Shown here piece after piece: positions 12,701 to 26,600 of a DNA stretch of 64,000 bases (positions within the stretch are counted from its first letter, which is position 1; every line of letters begins with the position of its first letter). The notes beneath the pieces are model-generated. The model did not search any database. It saw nothing but the letters and a program-made list of their open reading frames with translations, and was not told the DNA's origin. The translations under genes were made by a program, and so were the position numbers. This stretch comes from Megaleporinus macrocephalus (Eukaryota; Chordata; Actinopteri; Characiformes; Anostomidae), in contig CM038706.1 in the NCBI GenBank assembly GCA_021613375.1, positions 25,923,366-25,987,365 of the forward strand, written 5' to 3'.

Positions 12701-15700
12701 AGAAGTGGATTATATAACAGTTTTTGACCACTTATCAGTCAGAACAGAGGAATATCTGCTGCATGTAATCAGTAAAAAATGTTATCAGATACCGCCTGGA
12801 CGAGAGAAGGCGCAGTGATTTGCGCAGGAGCTCAGAGTGAGACGTCTGCACTGCGGTATCATTGTAGCTCATTATAGCTGGGGGGTGTGCATAAAGGGGT
12901 TGTGCAGCGGAGGTGATATAGTCTCTCTGCTCTAAATCCCTCCCTTACACATGTTTTGGGTATGTTTAACCCTTATGAGCCAGACTGAACAATAAATGGC
13001 ATTTTTATTAATACTGCAAAAGACGTGTTTACATAAAAACAAGTGAATCACATGCAGTCACACTTTCTAATAATACATTTTTAAACTGATAAACTTAAAT
13101 AAATAACTGAACCCTAAGGGGTCTGGAGTGATGACTGAAGTTGCTTTAGCATTTAATTGTAATTACAATGCAATTGTTGAGCATTAACACTTTGATTAGT
13201 GCGTGTTATAGTTACATAGTGTGCACTTGCACTTTTATCAGTTTCAGTGGCAATAAGTATGCAAAGTATGTTCTTTTTGCAGAACTGTGCAATCCAAAAT
13301 AACCATAATAATCTATCAAAAAATATCTTTCTATTTACAATGTCCTTGCTGGATGTTTAGAATCTGCTCTTTTCATGCAATTTCTCCAGTTTTTTAAAGC
13401 TATGATTGATAACATAATTAAACAACATATAAAAAGTAGCATTTCAAGTTGTGAGGTGTGTGTATGTATGTGTGTGTGTTGGCGGGGGGGGGGGGGGTGG
13501 TGGTGGTGGTTGTGGTCTTAGGATGGTAAATTTAAGATGTGTGTACCTGTTTTATGCGTCTGAGTGTCATTCACGAGGTACTGTCCACTTCTGTAAACGT
13601 CCAGCGCCTTTTCCAGGTGAGCTAGGGTCTCGTCCGTGCCCCAGAGCAGCTCCCCTAAAACACACATTCACAAAACAGGCTGTCGGTACATCACACTCAC
13701 ACGCCAATCACAGCTCACGGACAACATCCAGCCTGCTACCCCTGAGCCACTCGCTTTACTGCGAATGAAACCCAGCGTGATTGTGCGTGCCAAAGCTGTG
13801 CTAAATTACGTTTGAGCCAGGGCTATTTACGAGGAGAGAGAGAGAGAGAGAGAGAGATAGAGAGATAGCATCGGCACTAAAGCCCACCCACGCTACCCGT
13901 GGCTTCACGGCCTGTTTTGCCCAAGATGAGCAGATTTCAAACGCTATATGACATACCATCATCCTGATGAATGAGCTGATAAAGAAAAGGCACAAAGCAG
14001 CCTAATCACTCAAGGGGGGGAGAGCGGTGAAGAGGTAAAGAAAAAAGGGAAACAGAAGTAAAAGAGGTAAGAAAGACCTGTCTAAATATGACTGCCAATT
14101 CCTGCATAAGCTCTCTTTGTTTCTGGATGTTCCACACATGCCTCATAAAAGTAGCTCCCAATCTTGCTCACGTTTTAGTGTTTTCCATTTGTTTTCCTGG
14201 TGGATCGGCTCAAACAGTAAACTAAGCAGGACAAAGTAACTCCGGTCAGCTTGAAATATTTTTCCACGACTGCTATGGCTGGGTTTGACATCCACAAGGC
14301 TCGGGCTCATGAGTAAATGGATGTGCAGGAAGTAAAAGAACGAGTCAATTCAGGGCAGTAGAGTTTAGGGCAGGCTAGAAGGACATTTGATTAATTCGTT
14401 TTTATCATAACACCAAGCAGAGAAGAGCCTGTTATGGAAACTAAATACCCTTCGGGATGTTGATCAACAGCACTGCTTGCTAAATAAATTTGTGGAATCT
14501 AAACTTTTGGACAACCAATTATTTTATTGCGTCATATTATTTGATATTATTTTATGTTTATGGTCTAATAATGGCTATTTAGCACTTTCGTCAATGCACA
14601 GGTCAAGTCATGTTATTCTCAGACAGAAGGTCCCTGGAATGTATTCAGGTGTCTGACCAAAGTTTCATACTCATTTAAAGCTCTGACCATTGTTGAAATT
14701 CTATAAGTGTTATTTGCTGCTTGAACCAGCATTTAACAAACCTACATGCAAAACAGTGGTGTAATAAATCCACAGTTCGCAATCAAAATACATGGATGTG
14801 GACTTAAGTATTTGGGATAAGAGGCGTGAAAATGCCCTTAGAGACTCTTTCCTGCCACTGTGAGCCTTGATGATTCTCACTGATTCTACATTACAGTGAA
14901 CCTGCTTTATGAAAATGTGTTGTAAGACATGCTATATACTTAAAAATGCTTTGAACTAGGGAAGAGGGATTTTGGGGTCCATCCTACACATAAACGAGCT
15001 GTAAATGAGAGAGCCCGCTGACCTGTGGAGTTGACGATCTTGTCGAGAAGAGGCCTGAGGGCAGGAGGGGCACTGTGGGGCAACAGGTAGGTAAAGAAGA
15101 ACCTACATACATAAAAAAAAGAAATTCATCATTCCAATAAAATAACTTCACAAAACATTATAATGCAGCTTCATTGAAACTGTCACTTGTAGCTTGGACA
15201 TGTGTTGTGCAATGAACTGTGGACCATGTAATGTGGCACACAAACACAATACAAATATTGGAAAAATATCTCTACAGCAAAGAGTCCTAACTGTAGCTGG
15301 TTTGCTAAGACTCTCTAGAATATCTGTTATCTATAAAGATGGGCATAGGAAGGACTGATACTACTCTTTTAAGCTATACAACGCACCTCTGTCCATTTTT
15401 ATGTGTCATATAACACACAAGGAAGTCTATTTGAGACCACCTGTAATGATTCATGCCAACCGTTGTTTATAAGCTTTACTTGTAAGCTTTATGACTGAGT
15501 ACATGACTGAGTACATTTGGGGAAAGAGGAACAGAGAAAAGGTAGATTTTTCATAGATCTACTCATTTAGCTGAAGATATGATCCACGGCCCATGTCCCA
15601 TGCTCACCTATAGGCATTGTACAGGTTCCTCTTCTCGTTGATGCCCTGGCAGCGGCCACTGCTGCACTGCAGTGTAAAGTTGCGGGCGGGGAACTCCAGT

Positions 15701-18700
15701 AGGCAGTCTGCGGAGGAGGTGCAGGGCGTCTCTTCCACGCTGGCGTCGTCTAGGTCCGTCACCTTTAGCTCTCCGTCCACCAGCACAAACTGCCTGGGCC
15801 TGAAGTCCAACAAGGTGAGAGAGCCCAGCGGGGAATGGGCCAGATAGTGCAGCAGCCGCATCAGACTCAGGCAGATCTGCAGGACAAGAAACAGAGAAAA
15901 AGAGTTGGACCTGTGACCGTCTGAAAAGGTGGCTCTGGGTTAGAACACTGGTGAGAATGTGAGTCTGAATTAGCATGCTCTCAGGCGTTACTCTGTGCAC
16001 TGATGCAGCTTCAGGACTTCTTGGTTAGTGACTAATCCCAAAGGCCCAAGCCACTCAGTGTGGGCATGTGCATCATTGTGGGCGTCTGGGAGCAACCGCC
16101 TCAGCGCTGCAATCACCGCTTAATCTCTCAAAGCACCACTTCAATGCGAGTGCATCTACGTGCGAGTGCCTTGGGAATTAGTGCTCCTATTGTGCACGAG
16201 GGTGTTAGGGGTCAGTCTGGGGATAGCAGAAGGCCGCTGGTGCTGAAGAAGAGACTTGGCACGCAGGCCGTAGCCAAATCCCCTCTGCCAGTGGAGCGCT
16301 CAAAAGCAGGAGGAACAAAAGCAGTGGGAAGGAGAGGGAGGAGGGAACACAGCGCCTGCCTTTCACGCCACACAAAAGCTGTTTTTAATGTACTCAGGAT
16401 TAGGAGCCACTGGGAAAGGTCAGAATCTGCCCAGCGAATTGTGTGTGTCGTGTGTGTGGTTTGATTTATTTCACACAGTGATTTCTTGCAATCGTGAATA
16501 ATTGGGTTTGGTACGACTGCAGTGGGGAAAAAAGCCAACCAAAGCCAAAAATAGACTAAAAGCATTGAACAGTTTTCAACACAATCCAACATTCTGAAAT
16601 TCCTGAAAGTATGAATTTCTCCAGATATATTAAAATCTTGTCAACATAAAAGATCACTCCTAATCTTGTATCACTGCAGTTAAAGGAAAAAACAAACAAA
16701 AAAAAATCTGCATTACCAAACGAGTAATTTTGACGCTCTAAAAAAGGCTGCTCTTCAAGGGTTCTTTAGTAAAGACAATGACTGGATAGAACCACTAACA
16801 CTCACAAGCTTAAATGGTTCTGTAGATTGATGGAGAATGTAACGTATGGTTCTATATAGCGCCAAACCGTAATGCTATAGTGTTACGATATCAAGTTTCT
16901 ATATAGCACGTTTTTTTAATAAGGTTCTGCATAGAACCATATACAACACATTCTCCAACAATCTGAAGAACCATCTCACCATGCACAGAACTATACAAGC
17001 ATCTGAAGGGTTCAGAACCCTTATATTTCCAAGAGTGGAAAAGAATTAACGTTGGTCACCGACCCTGACTATGCAGATCTACCTTCCCACCGAATCTGGC
17101 TCCAACCACAATCTGCCACACTTGCTCATGCTAATGAACATTTTCAAAGCTCTTGATTAGCTGGAACACATGCATCAGTGTTCAATAAGAGGGAGGGGCA
17201 GTATGTCAGATGCAGGCTGAAACTAAACTCTTCAGGAAAGCAGATTTCCAGGAAAAGGCTTAATGGCCACTGTTGTAAACTAATGTATGATATTTATTTA
17301 TCTCATATACACGATGTGAATAACTGGACTTAACCTATATTAATAGCATGATTATTGTACAGCTGGTGGTGCAGCAGGCAGATATGAGCCTCAACACGCC
17401 ACCTACACATCATTCTCAGACCAGAGAGTCAAGTTTCAGACATCACACATACAATCAAACACAACAGACTTTTTAAAAAAAGGAGAAGAAGAAGAAGGTA
17501 GGCTGAACTAAGTGGCTTCAGATGGTAAAGTTTTTTAGGCTAAATTAAAGATGACAGTACACTACAATGAAAGCTTATACTAAACTGCTCTATTATTATG
17601 TTCTTTTACTCCACAAAGGTTCTGTTCTAGCTGTGCTGAGTTAAGACATTCAGGGCCCAATATGACGTACATGTACAATACTATTCAAATATGTAGTATA
17701 AACTAAGCAAAATGCTTTATTTATTATTCAAAACTGAAAAAGGGTATCCACTGAGCAAGTACAGCAAGATACATATCTAACTTTTATATATCATTCAGCT
17801 GTTCCAACTTTAGCTGAAGCATGACATTATGTTGGTTTATATGCAATCATATTGAATATGGACACTGTTTTAAAGCATAAGAGTTTTAACAGTCAGAGTT
17901 TAATAATGATGTTTAAATAAATAAATAAATAAATAATATTGCTGTTGTTGGTCATTAATAACAATAACTCATCCTGTGCATCAGATAACTGAATAAGAGG
18001 ACTCAGGCCTTTAGAGCGATGCCACAACTAAACTGCTGTTGGCTCCCCAAAGTAAATACATACACATGCAAGAAGCTTTTGTATGCACGTCTATAAAACG
18101 TAACTTTAAGGAAAATAGAAAATAGAAACCAGTGAATATCTTCAGCTGTTTGGTTTCATTTAGTGAGGAGGCTGCGTGTACTTGTGAATCTGTGGTTTGG
18201 TGTTTAAGGGACGTGATCGAGCAGGCCTGGCTATGAAAGCCTTCGTCAGTGCACAGAGGAAATGGCTCTGGATCTAAATGAGTCGTTTGGTAGTCAGCAG
18301 TTCCATCGACCTCCCCAGAGCCTATTAGTGCCTCATATGCAATTCAAATGCTGCTAAAGCGTTCGCCGTGGCGGTTTTCTCGTCCACTGTGGTGGTTTCT
18401 CTTTTGTTCAACGTGGCGGACAGAACATTCCAGACCAGAAGGGAGGAAACGTACAAGATATATAAACGAGGCGGGTTTCAAGGCTGAGTCCTTGAAAACT
18501 GAAGTGAGGAATTTGGAGAATTTAATGTCCCAGTCAATTATGTTTATACAAATGCATACAATATAACACCTTCAAGATGTTTCACCTGTTACATGAAGTT
18601 ACAGTACGCAAGTTATGCCCTTGTATTGCATTCACAGCTTATTTTCTGATGCAGTTACATTCCAACACAACATTGTTGGTACAGAATTGGGCTAAAGTTT

Positions 18701-21700
18701 GGTTAAATTACACAATTTTGTTGATTTTCTGAAAAAAAGTAAGTTAAATCAACCTCTGCAGAGAAGAAGAGTAAAATAATCATTACTGAATTTTACATGA
18801 ATTTTGGGAGAAAACTTTTGCACACATGTTTTGGCTGGTAGTGGACTACGCCGGGGTGGGTGAACTCTGAGAGCTTGGGCTGGAGTTCCGCATGGCTTGG
18901 TGCTTGGCGTGAACGGTGCCCCCCCCCCTCCGGGCTTTGGGATAAAGATGAAATGTTGGGAGGAGATGGGGAGGTGGTGGGTGCGATGTTGTTCAGCACG
19001 GGAATGAAGCGAGAATGGGGTTGTATATATAGTAGGTAGAGGTAATTAGGGCGTGGTCCACCCTCTATTTTGTTGTTCTCGTTCTTATATGTTCTTGGCT
19101 GTGTATTAAAAAAAAGTCATTTCATTAAAACCTATTTTTTAAGGTTTCCTTAAGTGAGAAATAGAAAGAGAAAAAGGAAAAAAAGGGAAAAAAGCCTGAG
19201 GTTTTAAGAGCCTGTGACAAATGATTTAATTCACAGCTGCTTTTCCGCAACCACTAAAGTCAAACAAGAAATTTATTTTATATTCATGCTCTCAAAAAGC
19301 CTCTGTTGTTCTCAGCTCAGAATTAATTTACTATAGCTGAGATGTCAGGAAATTGAACTAGAAAGTTAACAAATGTGCTTCCCAGAAGTCTGTGGTGGGG
19401 TGTCTCTGAGGGTCCTAGTCCAGGCCTTCATTTGGAGGAAACTGGAATTGGTAATGCAAAGCCTTTCAAACTTGAAAAGCAATCAGAGTGTTGATGGGAT
19501 GACGAGTCCGCGCTGAGTTGGGTTATGAATTGCTCTGTTGAGTTGTACACTGCTGTGATGACACATAGATGAGTGTGGCGTACTCCGCAGTAGAGCGCGG
19601 AAATCAGCTTCCAGCGCTGCCCACTGTGCGTGGGAGCTCTTTCTACACGAGAGTATCCACAGATCTTTACACAGATATATGCAAAGATCTGAACACCGCG
19701 GCCATGCTCTGCTGATCTTCTGCAGTTCAGCACTGCTGATATCACTGCAGTTCACTGTACATGATGTCTTACTTATTTTCTTAGTTTTCTTATTTTCACT
19801 TAGAAAATCAACTACTAGTAATCACAAACGTTTCTATACCACTGCACACTACCATTCACAGAACTAAAATCACCACTGTCAATAATTTAGAGCCCATTTT
19901 GTTCAAGAAAAAACATATAATATAGTACTGACACACTGCAATAGCCAACTGTCAAAAAAAATCTTCTGATAAGATTATTCTACTCAGTATTCGTGTTTAC
20001 CATCTTGCAATAAATCCAGTTAAGCTGTCCGGCTGTTGCTCTCTTTATAATAAAACCTACATTTGGTCAGTGTTCTAGTATATATGTTCTGATATAGATA
20101 TGATATGGTCTTGTATTACCATATCATTACCATACGTTTTTACGATAACAAGTTGTCAGAAAGACCAGCACTAGAACGGTGAACAGAGCAGTAGATGATT
20201 CAATAACTGGGAAATCAGCTTTTCTCTACATTCAGAACCAAACAATATCAGATCCTGGAATACTAGCATTCATGAAATTGTATATATTCATTCCTAATTT
20301 CATTCTAATAGATATCACAGACAGATTTACTTATATATTGGAGATAAATATCTGCTAGATTTTGTGTTCTAAAATGCAAGAAAGTTTTAGTAAAACTTTG
20401 ACTAGTAGTGTATCTAAAAAGTTTGGCTGGTAGTGATCTAAAACGTTTGGCTGGTAGTGATCTAAAACGTTTGGCTGGTAGTGTACTAAAACGTTTGGCT
20501 GGTAGTGTATCTAAAACGTTTGGCTGGTAGTGATCTAAAACGTTTGACTGGTAGTGTACTAAAACGTTTGGCTGGTAGTGATCTAAAACGTTTGGCTGGT
20601 AGTGTACTAAAACGTTTGGCTGGTAGTGTATCTAAAACGTTTGACTGGTAGTGTACTAAAACGTTTGACTGGTAGTGTACTAAAACGTTTGGCTGGTAGT
20701 GTACTAAAACGTTTGACTGGTAGTGTACTAAAACGTTTGGCTGGTAGTGTACTAAAACGTTTGGCTGGTAGTGTATCTAAAACGTTTGACTGGTAGTGTA
20801 TCTAAAACGTTTGGCTGGTAGTGTACTAAAACGTTTGGCTGGTAGTGTACTAAAACGTTTGGCTGGTAGTGTATCTAAAAAGTTTGGCTGGTAGTGTACT
20901 AAAACGTTTGGCTGGTAGTGATCTAAAACGTTTGACTGGTAGTGTATCTAAAACGTTTGGCTGGTAGTGTATCTAAAAAGTTTGGCTGGTAGTGATCTAA
21001 AACGTTTGACTGGTAGTGTACTAAAACGTTTGGCTGGTAGTGTATCTAAAAAGTTTGGCTGGTAGTGATCTAAAACGTTTGACTGGTAGTGTACTAAAAC
21101 GTTTGGCTGGTAGTGTATCTAAAACGTTTGGCTGGTAGTGTATCTATAACGTTTGGCTGGTAGTGTATCTAAAATGTTTGGCTGGTAGTGTACTAAAACG
21201 TTTGACTGGTAGTGATCTAAAACGTTTGACTGGTAGTGTACTAAAACGTTTGACTGGTAGTGATCTAAAACGTTTGACTGGTAGTGTACTAAAACATTTG
21301 ACTGGTAGTGTACTAAAACGTTTGGCTGGTAGTGTACTAAGACGTTTGACTGGTAGTGATCTAAAACGTTTGACTGGTAGTGATCTAAAACGTTTGGCTG
21401 GTAGTGTACTAAGACGTTTGGCTGGTAGTGTACTAAAACGTTTGACTGGTAGTGTACTAAAACGTTTGGCTGGTAGTGTACTAAGACGTTTGACTGGTAG
21501 TGATCTAAAACGTTTGACTGGTAGTGTACTAAGACGTTTGACTGGTAGTGATCTAAAACGTTTGACTGGTAGTGTACTAAGACGTTTGACTGGTAGTGTA
21601 CTAAAACGTTTGGCTGGTAGTGTACTAAGACGTTTGACTGGTAGTGATCTAAAACGTTTGACTGGTAGTGATCTAAAACGTTTGTCTGGTAGTGTACTAA

Positions 21701-23604
21701 AACGTTTGACTGGTAGTGTACTAAAACGTTTGGCTGGTAGTGTACTAAGACGTTTGACTGGTAGTGATCTAAAACGTTTGACTGGTAGTGTACTAAGACG
21801 TTTGACTGGTAGTGATCTAAAACGTTTGGCTGGTAGTGTACTAAAACGTTTGGCTGGTAGTGATCTAAAACATTTGTCTGGTAGTGTACTAAAACGTTTG
21901 ACTGGTAGTGTACTAAAACGTTTGACTGGTAGTGTACTAAGACGTTTGGCTGGTAGTGATCTAAAACGTTTGACTGGTAGTGTACTAAGACGTTTGACTG
22001 GTAGTGATCTAAAACGTTTGGCTGGTAGTGATCTAAAACGTTTGGCTGGTAGTGATCTAAAACATTTGACTGGTAGTGATCTAAATCATTTGACTGGTAG
22101 TACATATTCTCTGGAATCCTTTCTAAAATAAACATTTAATTTCATGTCAGTTAGAGAGCAGATGTTTGGTTAAGAACTACACACAAACATTTGCATATTT
22201 AGGCAGATAGTCATCTTGTTTCCCCACCAAAGAAATACAAATACAAAAAGTACTTTTAAGCCTGTTAGTGATTACTGCCAAAGGTTCATTGTGTTGTTTG
22301 TTTTTTTTTTTTAACAACGATTAATAAAGGAGTGACTCATGTCAGTTTAAAGCTCTTGTCTCTCCAGTGTACTAGGAGATGTCTCTTTGTGCTGTGGGGT
22401 CATTTCTGCCTTCCTGAGGAAGACCTGCTACAGTCACAGGAAATAATAGGAAATAATTAGCATGGGTTGGCAGCAGTCATAGAGATTAATAGGGTCAGCC
22501 ATGCCGTCCGTCAGCAGAAACAGGAAGCGGAAAAAGTGCTGAGAGCTGGACGCTGCACAGTCTATCTGAACACTTTACCAACTTCCTCTCGACTGGACAG
22601 AAAGTAAGCACCGCAGGTACTAAACCTTTTAGAGCAATTCCAGCTATTTACTTCTACTAAATCTCATATGTGTTTGAAACTGATCTGATTCTCTGTTGTC
22701 ATTGTTGTTTCTCTGATTTTCAAACGCAGATTAAAAAAAAGGAGAAACAGCCTCTAATATTTTTTAATTTTTTAAATGATACTTTTATTTAATGCATATT
22801 TTGTTAGACTAACTTTACTCCTGTTCGACTGTAAGTTTACCTTCCTCATAGTTTTTTACGTAAAATACTATCAGTGTTTTGCTAAAGTGATACTACTTTG
22901 CTAAAGTATCTATCTATCTATCTATCTATCTATATCTATATCTATATATGTATATATATATATATATATATATAGCGTTCAATAAATTAATAAGAACAGA
23001 CATACACACAAGTTATTATGTGAATAGTTTAAGGATGCACTGCCTGATGTCTGAGATTTTGTTTAATGATAGTTTTGTCTTAAGGTTCATTTTATTCATG
23101 GCTAGAGGAACATGCAGAGCATTGTAAGGCAAATCACTCCACAAGGAAAATATATACATACATATAAATATATGTTACATATAAAAGATCTGAATTATGC
23201 AGACTTTCTGAAAAAAACGCTGAAAATCTGCTCTTTTTTCAAGGAATAAGCACAGAATTTCACGTCAATGTCGAGTTTAATGTTTAGTCTACAAGCACCA
23301 CAACAGTCTTTACAGTCGAGCCTCTTTTCAGTGGTTGTTGAGGAGACTACACGTTCTCGTCATTGTTCTTATGTACAGTATAAGCAGTTCCCCGAAACCC
23401 CTCCCACTCTTCCTTCGGCAGCAGACAGACATTTGATGGAATGTGTGATATGGCGGCTGTCGTCGCTGACTCACCCTGAATCTTTCCTCCCAGGGCGTCT
23501 GTAGCAACTGGATCATCTCCAGAGGGCTGCCCAGCTCCGTGATGGCCGTCACAGTGTCCTTAATGTCGTTGCTGTCTTGGTAGCAGTAGCCATACAGCTG
23601 CGAG

Positions 23605-23657
<53 letters not shown>

Positions 23658-26600
23658 GTCAATCACTGGGTAGATGACACCCCTGTGTAGAATTTCACTG
23701 TTTTGACTCAGATGGGACAGATCTGCGTGTGTTACTAAGAGCAGGCAAGGAAAGTGCAGTATCAGGTTAAAGATAAGAGCAGATCTACATGGGCTCTCAA
23801 GTCAGCCTCTGTCCACCAGCTCAGTACAGCGCTAGCAGCTGACCCAACGCATGGAATTCTAATTAGGAAATCTGATTGTGAGACTATGAGTGTGTGGGTT
23901 TTTTGGAAATATCTCCAGATTCGCTAAGGGGGTCTTTCCCTCCAAACTGCCGAGGCCCGCCCGCTCTCTGCTTCAGTTGGCGCTTTGCTTACAGAAACAT
24001 TTTCTTAAGCTAATTTGAGCCAAAGAAGCTAGTTAAAATTAAACAGCATGAAATTTCATCTGAAAGGAAAACAACCTATGGCAGCGTGACCGGCTCATAC
24101 CACCGCCGGAGTCTCCGGCAACAAAGGGGAAAATGTTGACCGCGTGTGTTAACGGATCAGGCCCAAGGACGAGGCCATTCTTCTTTCTCTCTTTTATTTT
24201 TTTTTTTTTATGTTTGTTCTCCTAAGCTGCAATCAAACCCCCCAAAGCCTATTAGAGCACCAGGCTCTCTATTACATTTGCATGCTTATGGGCTGAAAAC
24301 ACTCTCCATTGTGCGCGTTTGTGTCCGACTTTATTTTAGGAGAGAACACGCATGTAAAACTATCCTCTTCCACAAGGCTGGCTAATCCTTGATATTCCGC
24401 CTGCGAACGTGCTGACACCTGCGAACAGCGCGTAAACATCTATTTGAGGAGCAACTCTTCTCTAAATGCGGCTCGGGCGCTCGCACTTCCTAACAATGCC
24501 CGCCCTCGTTTGAAGTGGATACAATGGCAGGGATGCTAAAAATGACCAATGCCGAAGCCGTGCATCTTAGCGTTGCTTAGTGAAACCCGCACACACGTTA
24601 GGAGGAGGTCGCAACCGCAGTTCAGAACATTCTTAGCATTAGACAAAACATTATTGATGACTCTTTCTATGCCAGCCATGTGCAGCATGAGGAACGCTGG
24701 GCAAACCTGGATGGATTGCCCATGCAACACCACCAGACAACGTTTTCTGCTTTAATTCTTAAGCTTAAGGTGTAGGTGAAAAATTGCAGTCTGTAATTGT
24801 AGAACTGCAAAGTACACCTCTATAGTAGGTGGAGCTGATAAAATAGACAGTGAAGTGCTTAATAGTGAGTGTATACTGACATTTAACCTCAGAGATGAAA
24901 GATCCTAACAACCAGAAATAATGATGAACACAACTGACGAGTAATGTGAATATAATAGCACATATATTCATAAAATCCTACTTAGGAATACACACCATGA
25001 CTGGTTTCTGTCCTACATAAATATAAATTCCGGTCTTCACTTTTCAACAGCCCTACCCATTTGTACCAAACCCACTTAAGCTGTCAACAGGAGAAAATGT
25101 GGCCAAACATTTTGCAAAACATTTTAAGGCAGTGTCTTCATTTTGCCTGACACTACTCGATTGTCCAAGGTCGTTTTCTCCAGCACCCTCAGCCAGTGCC
25201 CTTCTATGCTGCTGATTGGCTAATGCCAGTGAGTTAGATAGAGACCACTGTTTCTATACCTGCTGAATGTATGAGTTTATGGACAATTATACAGACATAT
25301 GTAAAAAAAATCTAATAAAAAGTATTTAGGAGAAAAATATTCACATAAATACGGTTACACCTCATGTTGATTGGTAGATCACCACCCCCACCCATATAAA
25401 ACAAAGCCCCCCTGGATTTGGCTACCAGCTGCTTTTTCATTTGGCAGCACAAACACTTCTCATACATTTGTATGCAAAGCTGTAGGCACACGTAATAGGG
25501 CTGACGATTTTCTAAGCATACAGTGGATATCAACAGAACTGAGACTGCAAAGACAACAGCACAACATTACTGGTTCTTTTTTGGCTGTTCCAGCTGATCA
25601 AAGTAAATATCGTTGTACCAGTAATGTATTAGGTTAACGTTTTGTGATATTATGTTTGCTGTATCTTCCACCCTCACCACTGGTCAGATTCCGTTTTAGT
25701 GAATTTCTGAAAATAAGTTAACATGTTCTCTCCATTAGATATTTTATGTATACAGTTTGATGAAAGTTAAGCTCAATCAGATCTCCAGACCACCGCTCAA
25801 GCAAACAAGAGCGTTCCCAGACCACACCAGACCACAAGGCTCTGTCTGAGATTAGACCCTCACAGTTGGCAGTTATCAGTGAGTGTGCGCGTGTGTGTAC
25901 ATGTTTATTTGTTTGTTGGTGTGTGGTAGACTTCTTGGCTGGAGTTAGCGTTTCGTTGAGTAAGATAACACTCCTCCGCATGAAGCAGCGCTGTTGGTCT
26001 GCTCAGCCATGCGGTGCCACTTCGTCTGACCCAGGTTCACAGGTCAGCCTGCCTGTCCTGTTCAGAGCTGTTTCCCACCAGATTCTCAGCCTCTGGTCCT
26101 GCTCGGCTTGTATTTAATGACTCTGAGAGCGCTGGCATTGTTTCAGCTGCACTTTGAGCAGAATGTAAGATTTTCTAAAGTAAAGGTTTAATAGTTTGTT
26201 GTAGCAATGCAAGAAACACAAAACTAATTTTCTCCACTCAGATGCTAATAAATCACCAAGATATGTCTCAGCTTCATGTGATGAGACAAACTGATGCACA
26301 TTTTTCCCTGGCCTGTACATCCACAAAGTCCTCTAACACAAACAAACACAGACTTTAGTCACAGGGACTAATTCAATTACTGCAGGAACAGTTAAGACAA
26401 GCCTGAAATGAAAAAAACAAAACAAAAAAAACCAAACAAACAGAAAAACAAAATATTGTTATCCTATTTTGGCCTACAATTAAAACTCAATTCACACATG
26501 CATCGTACATCTGTGTAGAACTTAAATAATAACACATTAAGAAACTCCTAAGTGTGAAAGTACTGGATGTGTTCCAAGCTTAAAGACAGGATTCACCCTC

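Larger units (their letters stand above)
887..13546 (-). other. pkdcc: pkdcc intron 5 (12.7 kb, repeat-rich)
   Basis: A phase-1 intron between exons 5 and 6. It contains a dispersed repeat near 950-1250, the 19-bp satellite (2240-5990), a pyrimidine tract (8745-9390) and pieces of an unnamed fish repeat (10.0-11.6 kb). The remaining AT-rich stretches (1250-2240, 6000-8740, 12160-13440) show no coding exon or RNA gene that I can recognise. Confidence 0.75.
15877..23474 (-). other. pkdcc: pkdcc intron 2 (7.6 kb)
   Basis: A phase-0 intron between exons 2 and 3. It contains a palindromic MITE (16738-17045), the 24-bp minisatellite (20390-22110) and a TATC/TA microsatellite. Blocks 16030-16470, 18180-18520 and 19400-19760 are GC-richer than their surroundings but carry no recognisable exon. 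Confidence 0.8.

Noticed and set aside
15608..16000. 130-codon minus-strand frame overlapping exon 3 in another frame
   Set aside because: Shadow frame of the real exon 3; the conserved PKDCC frame is the other one.
18793..18999. Pro/Ser-rich 68-codon minus-strand frame with a G/C run
   Set aside because: No family, no splice sites in agreement with pkdcc, contains a homopolymer tract; probably chance or an old repeat.
21119..22135. 338-codon minus-strand and 322-codon plus-strand frames
   Set aside because: They are translations of a 24-bp minisatellite whose unit length is a multiple of three; open on both strands for that reason alone.
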